NCBI GenBank assembly: GCA_030248215.1
Contig: JASANG010003859.1
Span: 1 to 64,000 of the forward strand
Source: Enoplolaimus lenunculus
Lineage: Eukaryota > Nematoda > Enoplea > Enoplida > Thoracostomopsidae
Reading direction: 5' to 3'
DNA length: 64,000 nt
Shown here: positions 11,393-24,138 of the stretch, in pieces
Layout of the letters: the number at the start of each line of letters is the position of its first letter
Numbering within the stretch: the stretch's first letter is position 1
Notes under the pieces: generated by a model
What the model saw: only the letters and a program-made list of their open reading frames with translations
What the model was told of the DNA's origin: nothing
Database searches by the model: none
Made by a program: the position numbers and the translations under genes

Positions 11393-14300
11393 CAAACTTA
11401 AAAGAAATGTTTGACGGAAATGCTACGTCTTTTGTACTGTCTCACATTGATATTAGCCCACAACAGTTTTGTCTTTATGCCGCCTTGCGTACAAAATTGG
11501 CCGTCGAAGGTATACATATATACGTGCAACACATCGACGTACTTACTTATTTCAGCGTTTCACATGCGTACAGTATTGCTTTTTTCTTAAAATTAGCAAA
11601 GGATGAGTTATTATCTAGGCTCAAGTTTATTTGATGAATTTGGCTAAATTGATTTTTAACGCCTTTAAAACTTAAAACATAGTTTGTTTTTAGCGTTTCT
11701 ATTTCTCATGGAAAAACAGCTACTTTCATTTTTAAAATTCAAAGATATATTAAAGTTTTTATTTCAGACAGTCATTTTTAACATCAGTTTGAACCTAGAC
11801 TTGCGTTACATAGTCATAAAGTGAGATCGCTCTCATATATAAGTATATACTATTTCAGAGTTTGAAAGAAAGAATCGGGCTTTGCAACTTCGAAACCAGC
11901 GGTTGATGGAAGAGATTAAACGTCTTAAGCTTAAAGAATTGAAGTAAGTTGCTATATAGCATTCAGGGATGGGCGGTCTTGGTCATAAAAGCGAGATTAA
12001 GATCGGGTTTGAAAATTTTTCTAACAAAAGTTTAAACGTTTTTATATGCTCAGAATTGTCATTAAATTCGTACACTTAAACTAATTAATCGCCGCCGAAC
12101 TCTATTTTTCTTTATTTATCACTTAGGATGGTGGCACAAACCAGGGTGGCAACAAAGGTTCGAATTCGGCAAAAATTTGACGTTCGGATTCGGATTCAGA
12201 TTCGGTTGTAGAAAAGCCGAATCCAACAAAGTTCGGCAATATGTTTTTTCATTTTTAAGCAATATAAATTTTTAAATACCTTGCTATAAAAATCAATATT
12301 TTTTATTTCAGGTGAGAAATCTCAGAACTGACGTCGGGACGAAATATATTAACGTATTAAAAGTTATACTGCTGGCATTACGTTGATATTCTGAAACAAA
12401 TTATAGATATATCTGAAATTTGCAACATGCGGGATTCGGTTTCGGATTCGGCAAATTAGCACTGGATTCGGATTCGGTCAAATCGTGGATTCGGTGCCAC
12501 CCTGGCACAAACGTAACGATACGTTACTTGTTGATCAACTCTGTGAAAAGCACATTCACTATGCTTATGCTCTGCAATTTTATTTAGTTGTTTACTTTCC
12601 CACGCCCATGCATAAGCTGAAGCGTAAACCTAAGTTGAAGCGTAAACCTAAGCCTAACCCATCCATGTCATAATGTAATAAAATAATCACTTTGTAGGAA
12701 CTTAGGCCTTCTATTAAAACAGTCCGTGTGGAGGGAAGTAAACAAGTACCCGGCAAACCTACTTTTTCCCAAACAGATTTGGTTGATGGCAATAGGATGT
12801 TATTTAAAATTTTTATTGTTTAAAAAGGTAAGCATGTATCGCCGAATATTATTGGATTCGGCTTTTTCTCAACCGAATCCGAATTTTTGTTGTAACCCTA
12901 TCGCTGTATTTGTTGCGCACAAACGTTGGAACGCATAGCCTCAAATATAATTATTCTAGATATGAATCAAACAATTTTGTGCCAAGTCAATTTTCGCCTA
13001 GGATTATGTCTACTGGGCCTGGCGGAAACCACTCACAAAGTAAGTGCATTGGTGGGGCAGTCATCGTACAATACTGAGTTCTTTAGCATTTTTTCGAGCC
13101 TTGATTTTATTGTCTGCATACTCCATTTAAGAATTATAATTATTACGTATTGAATTGTTTGACTTAAAAAAATAGTGTTTTATAAACAGAATAATAACCT
13201 TTTTTCGACTCGTAAGTGGCTTTTAGATTACAATTTTAAGTTGCAAAACCTTAATATATTTTAGGGAGTTATTATATAAGCTTTCTAGCGTTGCGGTTTT
13301 GCTATCAGTCACTAGTTCTGCTATTTGGCCCAAACCTACCAAATGCCATATAACAATGGGATGCTTCCGTTTTACTCTCAATCATCCAGGTTCTATGTTT
13401 TCGTTGTTTCTGGTACACTGTATCTTTATAAGGTTACGCGAACCTAAACAAAGCGTTAGGACACGACTTTGTTCAAAAATCACGTATTTGCAATTCATTG
13501 TTCTTGTGGGTTTCAAAAAGGCTTATTTCGCTTTTTCAGGTTCCAATCAAAATTCTTTATACGCTGATGCAGATATGAACACTTTAAGGAACAATGCAGA
13601 AATGCCAACGGCGACAGAGTGCAATGCTTCCTCTTCTCCTGATATTGTGATAGGTGCATTTTTTGTTAAAAATATTATCACTGCGCAGTACTATAATTGT
13701 AATACGTAGTAACAAGATCTATCTAAAAGTAGGAACTCGACGAATATTGGCGGTGCGAAAGCGTGTTTAAATTTAGTTCAACAGCCCAGGTCCATAGAGC
13801 GATGTTCCATATTGTATATCTACGTTTGTGAAATTGAACTTAAGCAGATTGCGCACTTTTTACGATCATTTTAACTTATCATTCGGACTGCCATATCACA
13901 AAATTTCTAAACTTGAATAATGAATATTCGGCTGTAACTCCTGCGTTCCGGACTGGTATGGCAAACTACGGCTGTTTTGTGGAAGCTCAGGGTCCTAAAT
14001 CGGTGAAATCATCGGATCGGTGCCCCTAGTAAATGTTGTTTTGTTTTGGCTCTAACTAAAATGATTAGTATGCTATTTGTTTACTGTAGGATCACCAGTA
14101 TCCAGCCAACACCGTAAAACATGCAAAATTGACTTAAGAAACTCTAATGCGTGGGAAACTTCTTGTGATATGACTACTCAGGTTTGAAAGTTTGGCATTT
14201 TTTGGTAATTTGGCGTTCTGCGTTGCGTTTATTATTTCCACGATTTCAGAATAAAAAATACATGCTTTGTGTGTAATAATTTGGCGTTCAGTTGATGTGC

Positions 14301-17108
14301 GAGAAAGTATGTTTTGAATTGTGACTTTTCTAGTTCTGTTTTGCTAGACTTGTTTAAGCTACGCAACGAATGAGCATTCTGTATTTAAACTGAAATATTG
14401 GTGACCGGTAAAGCATACTATTTTTCAACAGAGACATTATGACAACCAACAAGCAGAACAAAACATTCTTAGTAGTCCAATGGCAATAGGACAAACTGCG
14501 CTTGAAAAGGGATCACATAGCGGCATGAGACGGATATCAGTACCAGTTGATGAACACTCAACTTGCTCTGGGTCTCCTTCGTTACTAAATCAGGCATGCA
14601 CATCAGGAGTCGATGTGTCACCGTTAAATGGGGTGGTTGGGAATATTTCTGATGATTGCGAAGTATTGGATGATAGCACACCGAAAAAACATCAGGTGAA
14701 TACAAGATCCTCAGTTGAAGGATGTTCTCAAAGTGATGGTTACAACAACGAATTTTACAGCTGCAGTTTGAAGAAAAGTCAGTCGTCGCCTTGTGTGGTT
14801 TTGGACGAAGAATTGATGTCCAATGACGATGCAGATAGGTAAGCTGTTAATTTGTACGATACAGATTTCGATAGAACGCGAAAATGAGGTAATCGGCTGT
14901 TAGATAGCATGTCAGTTTATGACCTTTGTATCGTAGATGCTACATTATAATTTGTTAGATTGTTCCAGAATATTTTATGTAACAACTTTAACGGAAACAT
15001 GAAAAATAGCTTTTTAAGTGTAGGACATTAAAGCTAATTTTGCACTCATTTAGGCGTATTATACGCTAAAACAGAAAAAATTTTTTTTCATGGTACACTC
15101 AAAATTGTTGGAACAATGTTTATAAAATTATAGCTGTTATTCTGTTAGTCTAATTACGACAACTTGTTGCAAGTTGCTTTTGTAGAACTCCAAAATCAGT
15201 GAAGGTGACAAAAAAGTTAGTACAGTCAACACTTAGCCAAGGTGGACTTATTAGTCGACGAGTATCTCCGCGGTGGCGTGGAGGTGGACCGATGACATTA
15301 AAGAAGCCTCGTTCAAACTCGTCAGCTTATCGCTCGATAGTTTCTGTTGCAAAAACTGTGGCATTACCAGAAGCGGATAAAATGAAAGACTCAGTATTGG
15401 CAGTTGATAGTCACGGCAGCAATACAAACTATCGTACTAGTGACTCAGGAAAAAATTTTGCAAACAAGACAGGTTGGAAACGTGCGGACAGCGAAGTGAA
15501 ACCAAGCGGAAGTAACGGTTCAGATCAAAGTAACAAAGCTGTGAACAAAACAAGAGCTAGCACGTCAGGATGTTATGCTGCGCTTGACATTAGCTATGAC
15601 CGGTAAATTTGTTTTCATGTCGCTTGATAAAGCGGTTTTTTCATGTATTTGCTCGAACCTTATTGTGTGCGTGCAAGCTAAGCTACACAAAAGAAACTTT
15701 TACAAAACTGGGTAAAGTAGTAATACTTTTCATGTCGGGCAATGAAACTCTCGCTGAATATTTAATGTGTTGTTGCGATATGTGTGATGGCCCATATAAA
15801 CACTCCTAAACCTAAGCTTAGCTGTCTCTAAGTCCCACTGCCTCCTAGTAAGCAGGTCCATATACTTGACATGGGCTTGTGTAATGCTCGATTTTGTTCG
15901 TTGAATTCTACATTGTTCCGTCATTTTTAATATTCATTGTTGAATGAAGTTTACAGTCCAAAATCTAGCGAAGGACCTGTAGCGTCTTACAAATTTAAAG
16001 AAGTTGTTCGAAAACGCGATGAAAGGCAGAAACTTGCAGCTACTGATTGTGCTCAGTGCAAAGAGGTAATATTCCAATTAGCAGTTCGGTGTTATATTGT
16101 ATATGGATGACCTGTGTCAAACAATATAGCGCTGCTTTAAGAACGGTGATTCTATATTTTAGCTATTGCCGTGAGTTGTGTTGCTGAATTGCAACAAATT
16201 CTTTCCAAAGTCTATACACGATAATATTGTTGAATTGTATTGTCTTTCAGGTAGTGATTATCCACTAGCACTACCTTTTCGATCAATGTAGAAACAGTTC
16301 TTTTACCTGCTGCTTGTATAACTCACTCACGGGTGTAGTCTCGACTGTAGAATAGATGATTACGTTTTATATAAAAATATTTTGAAAAGGGATTGTTGAT
16401 GTTGTTGTTATTATTATTGTTGTTGTTGTTGTTGTATCAACAAATTAAGTTCTAAGACAAAAATCACAGAGGATGAGTGATGAGTGTGACCGTAAACACC
16501 ACAGTGCTGCGCCCTACAACTGACGGTATTTCTTACAGTATTATGAAGCGCAAAACTTGCCGACATCTGAACGCGAAACCCGAATTAATTCTTGCAGCCG
16601 ACATCGTTCAGCGTTCCAGTCGAGACCAGTTGCTGATGATTATTGGGATCTTGATTTTCCATCGACACCGGAATGTATTGAAAAAGGTGAGTTTATTTAA
16701 ATTACAATATTTAGGATAGTACGCACCTTGTTGCAATTTATTGATGGTTAGTGCAGTCTAGTGCCTGTTTTCCAACGAGCAAACAAATTTGGTCTCATGT
16801 CATTTTTTACTTTTCGTGCAGAGGTTACCGAATGGAGGCTTGGCTGTGGTGAGCCTCACCCCAAACTTGTGACAGCCCAGTAAAGTATACGACATCTTAT
16901 TGAAGTGCACGACTTTTTGACTAAAAATCGCTAGCCAGTGTAATCTAAGTAATAACGAAGACTTGTACATAGAGTTGTTTCCGCTGATGTTTATGTTTTT
17001 GCTTTATCCAACTAATTAATTTCAGGGTACGCAAACAGAACATTGTACGGCGATACTGTTGAGCGGTATTCTCGCAAGCGACTGAAAACTCGTGATGATT
17101 TGATTTAA
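11393..17108 (+). CDS. RBBP8: CtIP/RBBP8 (Sae2/COM-1 family) DNA end-resection factor, 5' partial
   Basis: Eleven exons were joined by phase: 11393-11509, 11859-11943, 12698-12745, 13002-13039, 13540-13653, 14090-14181, 14432-14838, 15186-15602, 15957-16065, 16539-16686 and 17026-17108 (TAA), about 552 residues. First exon(s) were not found. CtIP activates the MRN nuclease to begin 5' resection at DNA breaks. An N-terminal coiled coil (FERKNRALQLRNQRLMEEI) is followed by a long Ser/Thr-rich, poorly conserved middle with several SP/TP sites. The C-terminal Sae2 domain is clear: KEVVRKRDERQKL, a CAQC pair, YY, then CSRHR, DDYWDLDFPST and CIEKG, lining up with human CtIP. The RHR DNA-binding motif is intact. 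Exons 3-4 are the least certain. The call rests on the C-terminus and is strong. Confidence 0.85.
12142..12504. mobile_element. hAT-like MITE with GATTCGG-reiterated ends
   Basis: Ends are CAGGGTGGCAAC... and ...GGTGCCACCCTG. An exact 8-bp duplication, GCACAAAC, flanks it at 12134-12141 and 12505-12512. Both subterminal regions are strings of GATTCGG/TTCGG words. It is non-coding and sits in a CtIP intron on the sense strand, with no effect on the mapped exons. Confidence 0.85.
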
Positions 17109-17259
17109 TTGTGCAGGAGTTTTATAGTTCACTACGAAATATTCTGAGTATCTGGTTTTCTGTAACATTCAGCTTATTTGTTTATTCGTTTTTCAATATA
17201 ATATTGTAAGAAATGATTCATAAAATATAACGAATGAAACTAGCGATGACGTAAAAAAT

Positions 17260-17265
17260 AATAAA
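17260..17265 (+). promoter_or_regulatory. Candidate poly(A) signal of the CtIP gene
   Basis: AATAAA lies about 150 bp after the CtIP stop codon. This is a plausible distance for 3'-end formation. AT-rich sequence makes chance occurrence common. Confidence 0.35.
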
Positions 17266-17404
17266 CATCATTGTTAATTTTTGCTGTTTTGTAGTCAGTA
17301 ATATGGATTGAAGAACAAGACACTTACCCAAAGTAATACAGTTTCAAAAATAGAGACTACTTGTTAGCACCTTGCAATGAAATTACTGGAAGCTTAGTAA
17401 CATG

Positions 17405-17735
17405 AAAGTGTCAACGGAAAATTCGGTGTCGGCAGAAATTGGACTCCGGCTTCGATAGAAGTTTTGCGTGAAATTCCGGCAATTTTGGTTTTAATATTTT
17501 TTCTTGTATTTTTGTGAAACTTCTGCTCCATCATGAATTTTATTTCTTTTAGCCATTTTGCAAACATTTGATCGCCAAGATTTCTCTGAAATAATGCTTA
17601 ATTATAATTTTCGGCAATACATTGCAGATTATTATTAAAGCTAGCGAAATTGGTTAAATTTTTATTATCCTATTTTGGTTCACCTGCAAAATTTGCTAAC
17701 TTCCTGCTCCCGCTTTTTTATCTCCGGTTGCACAC
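17405..17735. mobile_element. Diverged element with TCCGG-type ends
   Basis: Scattered TTCGG, CTCCGG and TTCCGG words at the left (17405-17490) and TCTCCGGTTGCACACTG at the right match the terminal style of the element at 10528. A further relative follows at about 18003-18278, starting CAGGGTGCAACCG and ending CCCGGATGCATTCTG. Both are decayed, and no target duplication is clear. Confidence 0.45.
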
Positions 17736-18372
17736 TGATAAACGTGTCATAATTTTTTATAAGCACTTGCGGTTACGGCATCGTATTTGCACTTAAAATT
17801 TATAAATTCAGTATTAAAGTCTGCAAGCAGAAGTTCAAGATACCAAAGCCGCAAGTCGGCTAAATTTGTCCGAACCGTTTGTGAGGCAAACTGGACAGTT
17901 TACACTTGGACAATTACCTTCAATTTGCCACCCCTCGCTGAACAGTACAACTTCTACACATTTCATTGCCGAATTTGCTGGAACCAATGCGTCAATAATC
18001 AGGGTGCAACCGTATTAAGTTTCCTCCTGCTGTGGTTGAATTTGTACCGGAGGTTCGGGCAAGTCTTTTTTGCCCTTAAACCTCCCTTCAAAAAAATGCA
18101 AAAATTGAATTGTTCAGTAAGTTTGAAGTCTAAACCAAAATTTCTGACTACAATTACTGATATTCGCTTAAATTTGCAAATTATACATGGTTTTAATATA
18201 TAACTACCTAATTTTGTTTATGCTCCGGCGAGTTTTGCTGATCTCGGGCTCCGGTATTTTTCAGGCCCGGATGCATTCTGGCAACAATTTCTATGCAAGC
18301 AAAGATCTGTTGTCCTCGTGAGCAATAGGCTGATATCTGTACCCGCAATTTGCATATATAAATTTTACGGCC

Positions 18373-18580
18373 AATGTAAAGAAGGGGCGGAACAGTGTAA
18401 ATAAGCATATTTCTAAGCCTAATCCTTAGCATAAGAATGAGCATATTCCTAAGCCTAAGCCTAAGCGAAAGAATGAGTTTATTCGTAAGCCTAAGTCAAG
18501 CAAAAAATTAGTCTAAAGCTTAAGCTAACTCTATTCTAATCCCACAGGAAAACTTTCCGTCCCTGATCTTTACATGGGAC
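18373..18580. mobile_element. CCTAAG-array MITE, GGGGCGGAAC-ended subfamily
   Basis: The left end AATGTAAAGAAGGGGCGGAA and the right end CCGTCCCTGATCTTTACATG are inverted. The interior is a string of CCTAAG/CATATTCCTAAGCC words ending with AGTCTAAAGCTTAAGC and AATCCCACAG. CCTAAG is the complement strand of TTAGGC. Sister copies lie at 21293, 27617, 30170, 38848, 41681 and 44611, with remnants near 23395-23560 and 49308-49365. Confidence 0.7.
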
Positions 18581-18944
18581 AGTTTTTACGATACTGGACG
18601 TTTTTATATTATCACTCGTTCTACCTTCTGGTATCTTAACAAAATGTGGGCATGCAAGAAGCTTAACTTTGTATGACTCAGGAAAATATATGAGCTGCCC
18701 AGTCTGCTTATGTTGTATTCTGGCTATATGACAAGCGTTGCGCCAAGAAGAGGCCATTTATAATCGTGTGTTTGCAATTTGTTTTAAGGATTTAGTAACA
18801 CATAAATCTGTGGTATTAAAGTAAACATTCTTGTTAATCTTTTTACTGCCAAGTTTGTTTTGATTTTGCTATTTATACGGGTACCAATTTTAACCATGAT
18901 CAAAGTGTATGCTCATTCTGGCTCGTTTACTCTTAACCATTATG

Positions 18945-19150
18945 CTGTGTAAAAAATGAGGAGTCAAATTGACTGTCTCGGAAATAGGCTTTTCCTGACT
19001 ACACAAACTGAGTCAAAGTTTCAACGTTGACTCCGCCAGAGTCACATTCGACTCACTGAGCGATTCAATGAATCGAATTTGACTCAGTTTGTGTAGTCAG
19101 GAAAAGCCTATTTCCGAGAGAGTCAATTTGACTCCCCATTTTTTACAGTG
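18945..19150. mobile_element. GAGTC palindromic MITE, copy 1
   Basis: Nearly a full palindrome. GGAGTCAAATTGACT at the left mirrors AGTCAATTTGACTCC at the right; the arms contain CTACACAAACTGAGTC, and there is a central GACTCACTGAG. It ends in TTTTTTACAGTG. Other copies: 24482 (fragment), 26038, 37342, 44952 and 46712/48343 (split). Where the ends are clean the insertion is at TA. Confidence 0.8.
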
Positions 19151-19841
19151 CAAAAGCCTAAAGTTTAAAGTGTAAACCTGACTCTAAACGTATTGAATAT
19201 ATGTCATAAATTTGGAAATTTTGAAAACTGGAAAAGTATGAACCTCAATATCAGATATATGCATATATTTCATGTTGCCGACCATCCCAAGTGTAAATTT
19301 ACCAGCCATTGCTTTAAGTTTTAACTTTATTGCAATTCTAAGGCATTTTAAATTATATTAGACAAAACTTGACATCTTGCGCCGATTTCGGCCGTGTAAT
19401 AATTTAGTTATTTTTGTGTGGCGCACATAGTAATTTGATTTAACTTAACTGTTAAACAACGAACTGTAATTATTTTCGATGTCGTATACAAATATTTTTT
19501 ACTAGGAAGTTTTGTTTCCGAAATTTCAATCGCTATTCGTTTCCGTTATTTTTACTAATTCATTATTATGATCATTGAAGACTTATAAATATCCAACTTG
19601 TGGGGCATCCATCGGAAGCTTAAAGGTTAAATCTAAGTATTATGCTTAAGCCCAAGCCTAAATCGCAAACGTTTTGTTATAAAAGTACAAAAATAGAAAA
19701 ATTACAAAACTGGAAAGTAAAGTGTTTACGACTTCCCTGAATTGATATCGGAGTGTGGCCAGATATCCGGTTTCGGTAACGCTTAGTGTCGGTTTTCGTT
19801 ATACAAATGACGGAGTGTCTGTTATTTTTAAGCTTAAAATC

Positions 19842-20261
19842 ACTGTAGTGACCCGAATAAGAGGGGAAGGGACTGATATATATTTGGTCTCTCCAGAGGG
19901 CACTCCCCCCTTGTTATTCGGTTACGGACTGTTATTTATTTTTAACCCGCGCTTCGTTACTGATATATCTGGTACTGCAATTAACCGTTGAATCAAACGT
20001 TTGTTTGTCTTGTGTCGATAGCTTGAGCGATAATAAAAGGTTATACTTAGGAATGTACTTTTAAAATTTAAGTAGGCTGTAAAATTTCGAACTGAATTTT
20101 ATTTGGTCCTGGAGTCATTTATGCACCAGAATTAGTGATAACTGACCTTCATGGACTCTAATTAGGATTTAGGGACTTTATCCGCCTACGGACTCTTATT
20201 AGGGATGCGGACTCCTATTGATTGGGACTAAAAATGGGACCCCTCTTATTTGGGGTCACTT
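19842..20261. mobile_element. MITE with GTGACCCGAATAAGAGG ends
   Basis: The left end AGTGACCCGAATAAGAGGGG is inverted at the right (CCCCTCTTATTTGGGGTCACT). The interior has short reiterations of GGACTCTAATTAGG-like words. A second near-complete copy lies at 39612-40033, a partial one at 25690-25894 and a scrap near 10070-10160. No transposase is present. Confidence 0.75.
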
Positions 20262-20934
20262 CAGCATTCATTTTCCATTTTATTTTATTCACTATCCGTT
20301 TCCGTTATTTTTTTACTATCTGTTTACACCCTGGTATATAATGAATGCATATGTTATTTTGAAACCCTCACGTTTTAAAACTGGAAATCGGTGGGTTGAT
20401 ACAGCTTAAGTACATCGGTTTGAAGCAAAAATGTGTATTTTGGTTCATAGAAGTATAGTCTAACGACATCAATTTTCTGGTTTTCTCATGACATTCAACG
20501 GATAGTTTCCGTCTTTACGCAGCGCATAGGTTTCGAAAGATATATGTGCAAGGACGTTGTACCTGGGAAGGGATTAAGGGGATATATCATCTCCCGAACG
20601 TCCTGAAATGACAAAATAGGTACACTTTAATAGGCTTTAGAATAAATTTCTGTAGGTTATATCGAGTTGGTATTTTTCCATATCGTTGCCCGCCCCCCGT
20701 TGAGAAGTGAAATTTTGATTTTACGCTTGTGTAGGTACATATATCCCGCCGGTCAGAAACACCCCCCCAATATATTCTGAACCGTTTTGAATTGTTGGTG
20801 CTCCCATGAGAGTAATAAGATTTGCGGTGTTGAAACAGATAACCTGGGCATAAAGCATCGAAAATGTTTTCGGTTTTAAGCGTATCGTATACAAATGTTT
20901 TGTTTTGGAACGCGATATGTTTAAATTATAGTAG

Positions 20935-21175
20935 CATCCGTGTGCACTGTGTCAGATCAAATTGGGATACCAGGCATTAGGCCGCACTCTGCAACACGGA
21001 TCAAAGCTAAGATTTTGTATTAATGGTATTACAATTGCGTTTGGTTGTTGTTCGCCTCGTTCGCGACCGTTGTTACCTTCTTTCAATGTTTGTATCACAC
21101 GGTTGGTCCATCATTCAGATTGTTCTGATTCTGCCCCTTAGTCGTGTGAACTATAACAGAATACAGGCAAAGGTG
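20935..21175 (+). pseudogene. Degenerate degenerin/ENaC-like TM1 exon fragment
   Basis: A reading frame gives IGIPGIRPHSATRIKAK, a stop codon, then WYYNCVWLLFASFATVVTFF, continuing QCLYHTV. This has the order seen at the N-terminal side of ENaC/degenerin channels: an HG-like GIP motif, a basic stretch, then a first membrane helix ending in a polar tail. A following +1 shift gives QIVLILPLSRVNYNRIQ, reminiscent of the segment before FPAVTICN. It lies 3.9 kb upstream of the intact degenerin gene in the same orientation. Most likely it is a decayed tandem-duplicate exon, less likely a chance hydrophobic frame. No further exons of such a copy were seen. Confidence 0.35.
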
Positions 21176-21292
21176 TGCTTCGATTTGCGGCAGAAAATCA
21201 AACTCAAGCTATATGGTAACGTTTAGGGAATGTGCCCTATGGAGGCGAAACAAATATCACTCTCCACCCACCTCTTCCTGGAGTCACTACAG

Positions 21293-21443
21293 TATAGAAT
21301 AGGGCCCAAAAACAGTATTATAAGCATATTCCTAAGCCTAAGTGTAATACTGAGCTTATACCTAAGTCTAAGCAGAAAACTAATCTACAGCTTAAGCTTA
21401 CTCTATTGCAATCCCACAGCGGTCTTCACTTGATCTTGACATG
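21293..21443. mobile_element. CCTAAG-array MITE, GGGGCGGAAC-type, short copy
   Basis: Contains CAGTATTATAAGCATATTCC, CCTAAG words, AGTCTAAGCAGAAAACTAAT, CTTAAGCTTACTCTATTGCA and a degraded right end GATCTTGACATGG. The same order of blocks is found at 44611 and 18373. Confidence 0.6.
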
Positions 21444-21962
21444 GTCGTAACCTTGGGACCAGGTGTAATGCGCTAATTTCAAAAGTCATCGCATCCCGTG
21501 GCTTTGTTATGGAACGGGATCTACTAATTCTATGCCTGACGAACAAATATTTAATTTGGTCTATTTTCGTAATTAAGATTTTCGTGTATTTTCACCAGAT
21601 CCAATAACTGTCAATCGACTGTAATCCTTCAATCCTTCATTGTTTTGTCAAATAATGTTTTGATGGAATCGTCGAGTTTAAATAGTTGATTACTGCTGGT
21701 AGCTAAAACTAAACTCAAAAGAACTATTTCGGAATAAAATAGATTTCCTTTATATCTTTGACAAGGAACGCTAAATGTTTTAGACTTTGTAAGCGAAACG
21801 AGATTATATGTTGAAAATCATTCGGGCAAATTTGGATGCAAAATATTCTTAAATTTTGTCAGAAGCCCCTTTTGGGGGGTGTGATGGGTCCCCATTGACG
21901 AGTATGGGGCTCTACGTACGGCATCGATCATCTATCTGTAAAAATGAAATTGCGGACATGCA

Positions 21963-22221
21963 CACTGTAAATTTTAGTGAGTTGATTTAAATTCAAAATG
22001 AGTTGAATCACTCAGTTTAGTGTTAGGACTATCAGAAGTCAGAATTTTCAGGGGATTCCATTCAATATGAGTTAATTAATCAACCCCCCCCAAAGAGTCA
22101 ACTCAACTCAGAATGAGAATAACCTCAAATGAGAGTGAGTTAGTGTTTACTGATATTAATTCAGAAATAACCAACTAGCGAATTGAATTAATTGATTACA
22201 CTCTCATTCGAATTTACAGTG
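21963..22221. mobile_element. TGAGTTGA palindromic MITE, copy 1
   Basis: Left CACTGTAAATTTTAGTGAGT and right CATTCGAATTTACAGTG are inverted; inside are repeats of GAGTTGATT/AATCAACTC. A second copy is at 40258-40503. It resembles the GAGTC family in ends (CACTG...CAGTG) and palindromic style, but the sequence is different. Confidence 0.7.
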
Positions 22222-23984
22222 TGTTAACCGAATTTTGCTCTGAATCTTTGAAATTAAAAACTTAAAACTTTCCTACTTGTTATCAAATTTTAGCATCGAG
22301 TTGTGGTGAAAATATATCTCAGCACGACATAAAATGCAACAAAATATTAATGTCTTGGTTCACAGCTGGGAATGGTCTAAACCAGCCAGAACTGGTCACT
22401 GTGATGATGCGCTTGAAAATAGGTTAAGCATACATGTTGTTTACGAATTCAAAAGTAACAGTTAGTAAACACACCGCTACTTGGTTCTTTGACGGTAGTT
22501 GTATATTTCCTCGAATGGACCATAAGTTTCTCTTCAACTCATAAAGTCGGACTTACTAAAATAGGCCGAGGTTTAAGCGTAAGCTTAGGAAAACAAACAT
22601 TGGTTGGGTTTTTTGAAAGCCTACTTAAATGCGACTTGATACTTAATATATGCTAATGCAGGGTCCACAATAAGGAGCGACACGGCGGTGGAATTACGCA
22701 ATTCAGTTTGAAAATAAGATTTTAAGCAATATTCAATTGCGGGAATTACTCATAAAGCTCGGACTTACATAATAATCAGTTTGCCAACTGACGTTAAATT
22801 AATACAAGTATTAAAAACGACTTAAGAAAAAACGTAAGAAAAAACATTACCAATTTCGATGTTTAAAACAATCATTATTAGATGTTTTAGCCTGGTTAAC
22901 TGATAAGACTAATTAAATGCGACTTTAAACCCACCATGATACTTAATATATGCCAATGCAGGGTTTAAGTAAGATTTCAGAAACACAGCCAGTAGTGCAC
23001 AGGGGTAACAGTAGCATTTTTTCAAATTAGCATTAGGGGGTGCGGGGGAATTAAAAAGCAAAAATTAAGATTGGTATACACATATATCTTTTCAGTTATG
23101 CTATCGTACTTTAGGCAATTAATTTAATTCACCAGAGACAAAAGGAATTGTACAAGCTTTGATAATTGTAAATTATCGTTTGAGTTCATTGTGAACCAGC
23201 TGCAGTGGTAAAATATAGTTCACTCTACGACGTAGGATATTTTTTTGCTGCTGGGTATAATTATGAAACTCACTATTAATAGGCAATTATGAGAACGAAA
23301 GACAAACGTAATAGACGAATACCGAAAAGTCGAAGCGGTAAAAAGATGTAAGTAAACCATAGTAAGCTTTGAAAGGTGTAACAGTAGTATAAAGCATCTA
23401 CTTAAGCCTAAGCCTAAGCCTCATCGTAAGGATGACACGACAGCCAAGAGCAAAGTGTAAAAGCGTCAGCGTAGAGGAGATAACTCTGCAACCAAGCTTA
23501 GGCTGAAGCAATAAAAAATTGTCTATAGCTTAAGCTTAATTGAAGACTCGTGGAAACGCTGTACGCTTTTTAATGTAACAAGGACCGTAAATGAGGTACT
23601 TATTTGCTGTCCCTCGCTGATGTTGCAGTCTGGGGGTGGGTGATATCGCCACCCATGGCGCCGTATGGGGCACACCGTTGACTGCGTAAACCAGTTAATA
23701 TTTTGTAACAACGCAATCATCAAGGAGGGTCATCAACCTCGCGAGCGAAGCGAACGAAAAAGTCAAACTCAATTTGGCATTAAATCTTAATACAAAATGT
23801 TGGTGTTTAAATGATTGTAAGAATGCCACGTCGACCCCCCCCCCCAGGGTCTTGTTTGCTATGTTCTCGTTTCGGTCATTTCGTTATTCAGATCAATCGC
23901 TGCGGACGCTTCAAAATTTCGATACAGTTCTATCCGAGAGATTTGGTGGGATTTTTGGTATGTTTGTGTATCGTTTAATGTCGG
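22222..23984. other. Intergenic, AT-rich, remnants only
   Basis: No gene recognised. It contains two related pieces with CGACTT.ATACTTAATATATGC (about 22630 and 22920), decayed CCTAAG-array sequence at 23395-23560, and CTCGCGAGCGAAGCGAACGA near 23740, a word also seen in inverse form near 28128 and 40900. The first degenerin exon may be hidden here. Confidence 0.4.
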
Positions 23985-24138
23985 GCCCGGAGCCAGTGGG
24001 GGGGAACAGGCGGGCTCAGCACCCTCTGAAAATTTTGGCACCCATAGAAAATTGTTAATCTTGCTTGTAAGTTAGCGAAAGCCCTTGTATGCCCCGCCTG
24101 AAACATTTTTACCTCCCTAGCAAAGTGAGCTGGCTACG
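23985..24138. mobile_element. Short element copy, AGCCAGTGGGGGG...AGCAAAGTGAGC family
   Basis: The GGAGCCAGTGGGGGGGAACA start and CTAGCAAAGTGAGCTGGCTA end, with TTGTAAGTTAGCGAAAGCCC in between, match the copies at 8613 and 29040. Confidence 0.55.
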
